8,342 bases of DNA from assembly GCA_022801735.1 (NCBI GenBank), contig JAAWSW010000057.1, forward strand, positions 1-8,342, written 5' to 3'. Positions 5,001 through 8,342 of this stretch are shown one piece after another. Under the pieces are notes generated by a model. It ran no database searches and was not told the origin of the DNA. It was given only the letters and a program-made list of their open reading frames with translations. The position numbers and the translations under genes were made by a program. Position 1 is the first letter of the stretch. Every line of letters begins with the position of its first letter. The stretch comes from Bacilli bacterium (GTDB taxonomy: Bacteria > Bacillota_I > Bacilli_A > RF39 > UBA660).

Positions 5001-5205
5001 AAAAAAACAAAAAGACTATAGTTATAGGAGTGAATAATCACGGTACCATCCTACTTATAGTCTTAATTATGATAACGGCTTTCACCGGGAAATGATTAAT
5101 TTCCTCTCGGAAGTAGATTCATATAAGTTTTATTATTAGTTCTCACCAACCACTAACTCTCTTTAAATAATAACTTATATTACTTGTCTTCGTCATTGAT
5201 TTATA
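5001..5205 (-). promoter_or_regulatory. Serine T-box riboswitch (specifier UCU)
   Basis: The leader senses uncharged tRNA-Ser and lets transcription continue into the coiled-coil gene and serS. The conserved T-box AGGATGGTACCGTG lies at 5052-5039. The antiterminator forms from AGGA (5052-5049) with TCCT (5029-5026) and GTGA (5041-5038) with TCAC (5033-5030), leaving the seven-base TGGTACC bulge that binds the tRNA acceptor end. The competing terminator pairs AAGACTATA (5064-5056) with TATAGTCTT (5020-5012), followed by a T-run to 5001. Stem I opens near 5195 with the usual GACGAAGACAAGTA; the distal GGTTGGTGAGA loop is at 5151-5141. The specifier loop reads GAA-TCT-A, placing the serine codon UCU at 5117-5115. 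A hairpin of GGAAAT (5104-5099) with ATTTCC (5093-5088) fits stem III. Confidence 0.96.
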
Positions 5206-5210
5206 TATTT

Positions 5211-5239
5211 ATATTAACACTATTAATTTATTTAGTCAA
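5211..5239 (-). promoter_or_regulatory. Extended -10 promoter of the T-box/serS operon
   Basis: TTGACT (5239-5234) and TAATAT (5216-5211) are 17 bp apart, with TGT just before the -10 making it extended. The start is predicted near 5204, right at the T-box. The -35 spans the last codons and stop of the CDF gene upstream, so there is no room for a terminator, and CDF transcripts probably run into the T-box. Confidence 0.8.
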
Positions 5240-6089
5240 CATTATATGGATTTATGTGAATTATTATATGTTTTAATCTATCATCAAATTCTTTTAATTT
5301 ATTTTCTATTTGGTGAGCAATTTCATGTGCTTCTTTTAAAAGAAGGTTTTCATCCATACTGATTTCACATGTTACCTGATAGGTACTACCATATTTTAAA
5401 ATTATTAATTCATCTATGTTTTTTGTTTCTTCTATACTATATATAATTTCTTCTATTTGTTTTATATAATTACTGTCAGTAATTTTTTCACCTAAAAGAT
5501 TACTAAAATTATCTTTAAATATATTATAAGCAATTTTTAAAATTAATATACCAACAATAATCATTGCAACCATATCTGCATATACAAATATACCATCTAA
5601 ATTCGCAATTAAAATTGACATTAATACGACTACTGAACTAATAACATCTGACATGCTTTCTTTTCCTGAAGCAATTAAAATGTTACTTTCATACTGTGTA
5701 CCTTTTCTTAAAAGGTATTTGGCAAGTACTAGTTTAGCCATTATAACTATTAAGGCGATTATAGCGGCATAAATACTTGGGATGATTCTTTCTTCAAATA
5801 TAGCATTATATATAATTGATATTCCCATTAAAGTAATTACTATTGCAATTCCTATACAAGTTATATATTCTATTTTTCCATGGCCATATGGATGTTTATC
5901 ATCGGCTGGTTTAGTTGACAATTTATGTCCTAAAATTGCAAATACATCAGTAATAGTATCACTTAGTGAATGGATACCATCAGCAATTAAAGCACCTGAT
6001 TTACCTATTGTTCCAGAGATTATTTTTACTACTGATAGTAAGGTATTTGTAATGAAACTTTTTAATAAAACTTTTGTTATTTTATTCAC
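5232..6089 (-). CDS. Cation diffusion facilitator (CDF) metal efflux transporter
   Basis: CDF proteins export divalent metals (Zn, Fe, Mn, Co) in exchange for protons as membrane dimers. With the chosen start this is 285 aa, normal for the family. There are about six membrane helices in residues 8-195, then a cytoplasmic ferredoxin-like dimer domain (about 200-285) containing EAHEIAHQIE and ending HIIIHINP, as is typical. Helix 2 carries ALIADGIHSLSD with D37, H40 and D44; HPYGHGK follows at 66-72, the standard loop. Helix 5 reads GKESMSD (142-148): the usual His of the HxxxD metal site is replaced by Glu (E144) with D148 kept, which may shift metal preference. The GTG at 6089-6087 is preferred because AGGTGG sits five bases before it; an in-frame GTG at 6098 lies inside that site. 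It follows polA by 27 bp and is probably co-transcribed with it. Confidence 0.92.
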   Translation of the reverse strand: MNKITKVLLKSFITNTLLSVVKIISGTIGKSGALIADGIHSLSDTITDVFAILGHKLSTKPADDKHPYGHGKIEYITCIGIAIVITLMGISIIYNAIFEERIIPSIYAAIIALIVIMAKLVLAKYLLRKGTQYESNILIASGKESMSDVISSVVVLMSILIANLDGIFVYADMVAMIIVGILILKIAYNIFKDNFSNLLGEKITDSNYIKQIEEIIYSIEETKNIDELIILKYGSTYQVTCEISMDENLLLKEAHEIAHQIENKLKEFDDRLKHIIIHINPYNVD

Positions 6090-6094
6090 TTTTA

Positions 6095-6100
6095 CCACCT
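6095..6100 (-). promoter_or_regulatory. Ribosome binding site fixing the CDF GTG start
   Basis: AGGTGG on the minus strand lies five bases before the GTG at 6089-6087. The upstream in-frame GTG (6098-6096) is part of this site and so cannot be the natural start. Confidence 0.75.
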
Positions 6101-6116
6101 ATATATTTTATGCTTA

Positions 6117-8342
6117 TTATTTGGCTTCGAACCAATTTTTACCATAGTTGACATCAACTTTTAACGGCACTTCTAATTTATAGACATTTTCCATTATATT
6201 GGTAACGATTTCTTTTACTTGTTCTAATTCTTCTTCTTTTACATCGAATATTAACTCATCATGTACTTGTATAATCATTTTACTTTTTAGATTATTTTCT
6301 TTAAAGGCATTATATACTTTTACCATGGCTAATTTTATTATATCTGCACTAGTTCCTTGAATTGGCGTATTAAGCGCGATTCTCTCACCACTTTGTCTAA
6401 TCATATAAACTGGATTTTTAAGTTCGTTAATGATTCTTTTCCTGTTGAAAAGGGTTCTTACATAACCTTTTTCTTTGGCGTCTTTTATTGTATTATCCAT
6501 ATATTCTTTTATTCCTGGATATGTTTCTAAGTATGTATCTATAAATTTTTTTGCTTCTACGGCTCTTATGTCTAGATTTTCTCCTAGTCCAAATCCGCTT
6601 ATTCCATAAATAATTCCAAAGTTAACGGCTTTAGCAATTCTTCTCATTTCAGGTGTTACTAAATCCACTGGTACTTCGAAAATATCACTGGCAGTTTTTG
6701 CATGTATATCCATTCCGTCTTGAAAGGCTTTTTCAAGGGCTGGTACATCGGCTATATGCGCTAGTATTCGAAGTTCTATTTGGGAGTAATCTGCACCTAA
6801 AATATAATCGTTTTTAGGAATGAAGGCTTTTCTAATTGATCGTCCTAGTTCATCTCTAATTGGAATGTTTTGAAGATTTGGTTCAATCGATGATAATCTT
6901 CCTGTTCTAGTTAAGTTTTGAGTATATATAGTATGGATTTCATTATTAGTTATGTATGTCATTAATCCTTCTATATATGTACTATATAGTTTTGCAAGGC
7001 CACGATATTCTAAAACTCTATCAATAATTGGATGTTTATCTTTGATTTTATGTAGGACATCCGCAGCGGTTGAATAACCATTGCTTGTCTTTTTCCCATG
7101 TGGAAGGTTTAGTTTTTCAAATAATACTTCTGATAATTGTGCTGGAGATGCAATATTAAATTCACATCCAGCCATATTATGAATATCTTTTGTTAATAAT
7201 TCTAATTTTATTTGAATATCTTCTCCCATTTCTATTAATTTGTTTTTATCTATTTTTACACCTGCATATTCCATATCGGATAACACTTTTGAAAGTGGAA
7301 GTTCTATGTTTTCATAAAGTTCTAATAAATTTTCTTCTTTTAATTTATCTAAGAAAAATTCTTTTGTTTCATAGATGAATTTTGCTCTTTCAATACATGA
7401 TTTGGCGATTTCTTCTTCACTTGGCATTTTTAAATGAATGAATTTACCATATATTGTTTCATAAAAATCGATATTTTTATTTATTTCATTAGCAAGGTAT
7501 GCCATATCATCTTTAACATTATATTCTAATAGGGCACCGGCTATCATGGTATCATTGGTGATGTTTTCTATTTCAATATTTTGATATTTTAAAGCAGTTA
7601 TTATTTTTTTTGAGTCATAGGTATATTTATTGTTTTCTTTTAAGAATTTAGGATTTTGTTTTAATATTTCTAATGGAATGAAAGCACTTATTTCGTCATT
7701 ATAAATTCCCATACCTAATATTTCTGATTTGTGATAATTTGAACCAAACACTTCTAAACAAATGGCAACATCTTTTGTTATGTTTAATTCTTTTATATCT
7801 TTTATTATTCTGATTTGAACTGGCTTTTCTTGTTTAGTTTGTGTTTTCTTTAGAAATGAATAAAATTCTAGTTCTTCATACATTTTGTTTAGTTCTTCTA
7901 GATTGGCTTCTTTATATTTGATATCATTTATATCTATTTCCATTGGAACATCTCTTACTATTGTAGCAAGGTCATAACTCATATAAGCATTATCTTTATC
8001 TGTTTCTAATTTTTCTTTTAATTTTCCTTTGATGTTATCTATGTTTTCATATATACCATCTAGCGTTTTATATTCGTGAAGTAGTTTTAGTGCTGTTTTT
8101 TCACCAATTCCTTTTACTCCTGGAATATTATCTGATGAATCTCCCATTAGGGCTTTTAAATCTATAACGTTAATTGGTTTTATACCATATTCTTCTTCAA
8201 ATGATTGTTTATTATATCTAATATAATCTTTTTGTTTTAATAGTTTTATGTCTACATCATCTGATATTAGTTGTAGTAAGTCTTTATCACTACTTATAAT
8301 TGTTCCAATGTATTCTGAATCTTTATTACAATATTCACTAAA
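6117..8342 (-). CDS. polA: DNA polymerase I, partial (N-terminus off right edge), proofreading site lost
   Basis: PolA fills gaps and removes RNA primers during lagging-strand synthesis and repair. The open frame runs to the right edge, giving 741 residues; about 130-140 N-terminal residues of the 5'-nuclease are outside. The visible part opens with the rest of the 5'-nuclease, including GDSSDNIPGVKGIGEKTA (fragment residues 67-84), its metal-binding and helix-hairpin region. The middle 3'-5' exonuclease domain is degenerate: the ExoI motif (usually DTE) reads ICLEVFG near 194-200 and the ExoIII acidic pair is lost (CIERAKFIYE near 316), as in Bacillus-type enzymes without proofreading. The polymerase domain is intact: TRTGRLS (478-484), motif A DYSQIELR (518-525), motif B RRIAKAVNFGIIYG (567-580) with Lys571, Phe575 and Tyr579, and motif C QVHDE (692-696). 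Phe575 matches enzymes that discriminate against dideoxynucleotides. The CDF gene follows. Confidence 0.97.
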   Translation of the reverse strand, partial: FSEYCNKDSEYIGTIISSDKDLLQLISDDVDIKLLKQKDYIRYNKQSFEEEYGIKPINVIDLKALMGDSSDNIPGVKGIGEKTALKLLHEYKTLDGIYENIDNIKGKLKEKLETDKDNAYMSYDLATIVRDVPMEIDINDIKYKEANLEELNKMYEELEFYSFLKKTQTKQEKPVQIRIIKDIKELNITKDVAICLEVFGSNYHKSEILGMGIYNDEISAFIPLEILKQNPKFLKENNKYTYDSKKIITALKYQNIEIENITNDTMIAGALLEYNVKDDMAYLANEINKNIDFYETIYGKFIHLKMPSEEEIAKSCIERAKFIYETKEFFLDKLKEENLLELYENIELPLSKVLSDMEYAGVKIDKNKLIEMGEDIQIKLELLTKDIHNMAGCEFNIASPAQLSEVLFEKLNLPHGKKTSNGYSTAADVLHKIKDKHPIIDRVLEYRGLAKLYSTYIEGLMTYITNNEIHTIYTQNLTRTGRLSSIEPNLQNIPIRDELGRSIRKAFIPKNDYILGADYSQIELRILAHIADVPALEKAFQDGMDIHAKTASDIFEVPVDLVTPEMRRIAKAVNFGIIYGISGFGLGENLDIRAVEAKKFIDTYLETYPGIKEYMDNTIKDAKEKGYVRTLFNRKRIINELKNPVYMIRQSGERIALNTPIQGTSADIIKLAMVKVYNAFKENNLKSKMIIQVHDELIFDVKEEELEQVKEIVTNIMENVYKLEVPLKVDVNYGKNWFEAK

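Noticed and set aside
6096..6098. GTG at 6098 as the CDF start (three residues longer)
   Set aside because: It lies within the AGGTGG ribosome binding site, which is ideally placed for the GTG at 6089.
8145..8147. ATG at 8147 as the start of polA
   Set aside because: The same frame continues without a stop to the right edge and encodes 65 more residues of the 5'-nuclease domain; the Met is internal (ALMGDSSDN).

Overview
The window comes from an AT-rich, low-GC Gram-positive bacterium of the Bacilli/Clostridia type. It encodes an alpha/beta small acid-soluble spore protein, so the lineage makes (or recently made) endospores. It also has a serine T-box leader, a rhodanese-less ThiI, a proofreading-defective DNA polymerase I, and AGGAGG-type ribosome binding sites on every gene. 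TGA acts as an ordinary stop (one gene ends in TGA inside an ATGA overlap) and tryptophan is TGG, so the standard bacterial code applies. The surface-protein leader (GYAAFQTNLDIKGTS) recalls uncultured gut Bacilli, but that placement is inference.

Left end (1-846): a divergent pair. On the minus strand, running off the left edge, is the start of a secreted or surface protein. Its promoter has a perfect -35 (TTGACA) and a perfect -10 (TATAAT), separated by a 19-bp spacer that contains 14 consecutive G residues. This has the layout of a slipped-strand, phase-variable promoter and is the most notable feature of the window. On the plus strand, a strong promoter drives an unrecognised 181-aa protein with two membrane segments, which ends at an intrinsic terminator.

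Plus-strand middle (854-2439): thiI (tRNA 4-thiouridine/thiazole sulfur transfer) is followed by a spore-protein gene with its own strong RBS and a possible forespore promoter. A bidirectional terminator separates it from the minus-strand genes.

Minus-strand block (2438-8342), read right to left: polA (5' end off the right edge), then 27 bp later a CDF-type metal efflux gene. Next comes a serine-specific T-box riboswitch (specifier UCU) whose promoter -35 overlaps the CDF stop codon. The T-box controls a two-gene unit: a 69-aa predicted coiled-coil protein overlapping serS by 4 bp. After the serS terminator comes murI (glutamate racemase, short and with an altered active-site triad), followed 16 bp later by a 70-aa membrane protein.

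Most of the window is housekeeping: tRNA modification and charging, peptidoglycan precursor supply, replication/repair and metal export. The accessory interest lies in the poly-G promoter with its surface protein, the unknown membrane protein divergent from it, and the small coiled-coil gene coupled to serS. No gene-free stretch exceeds 300 bases.
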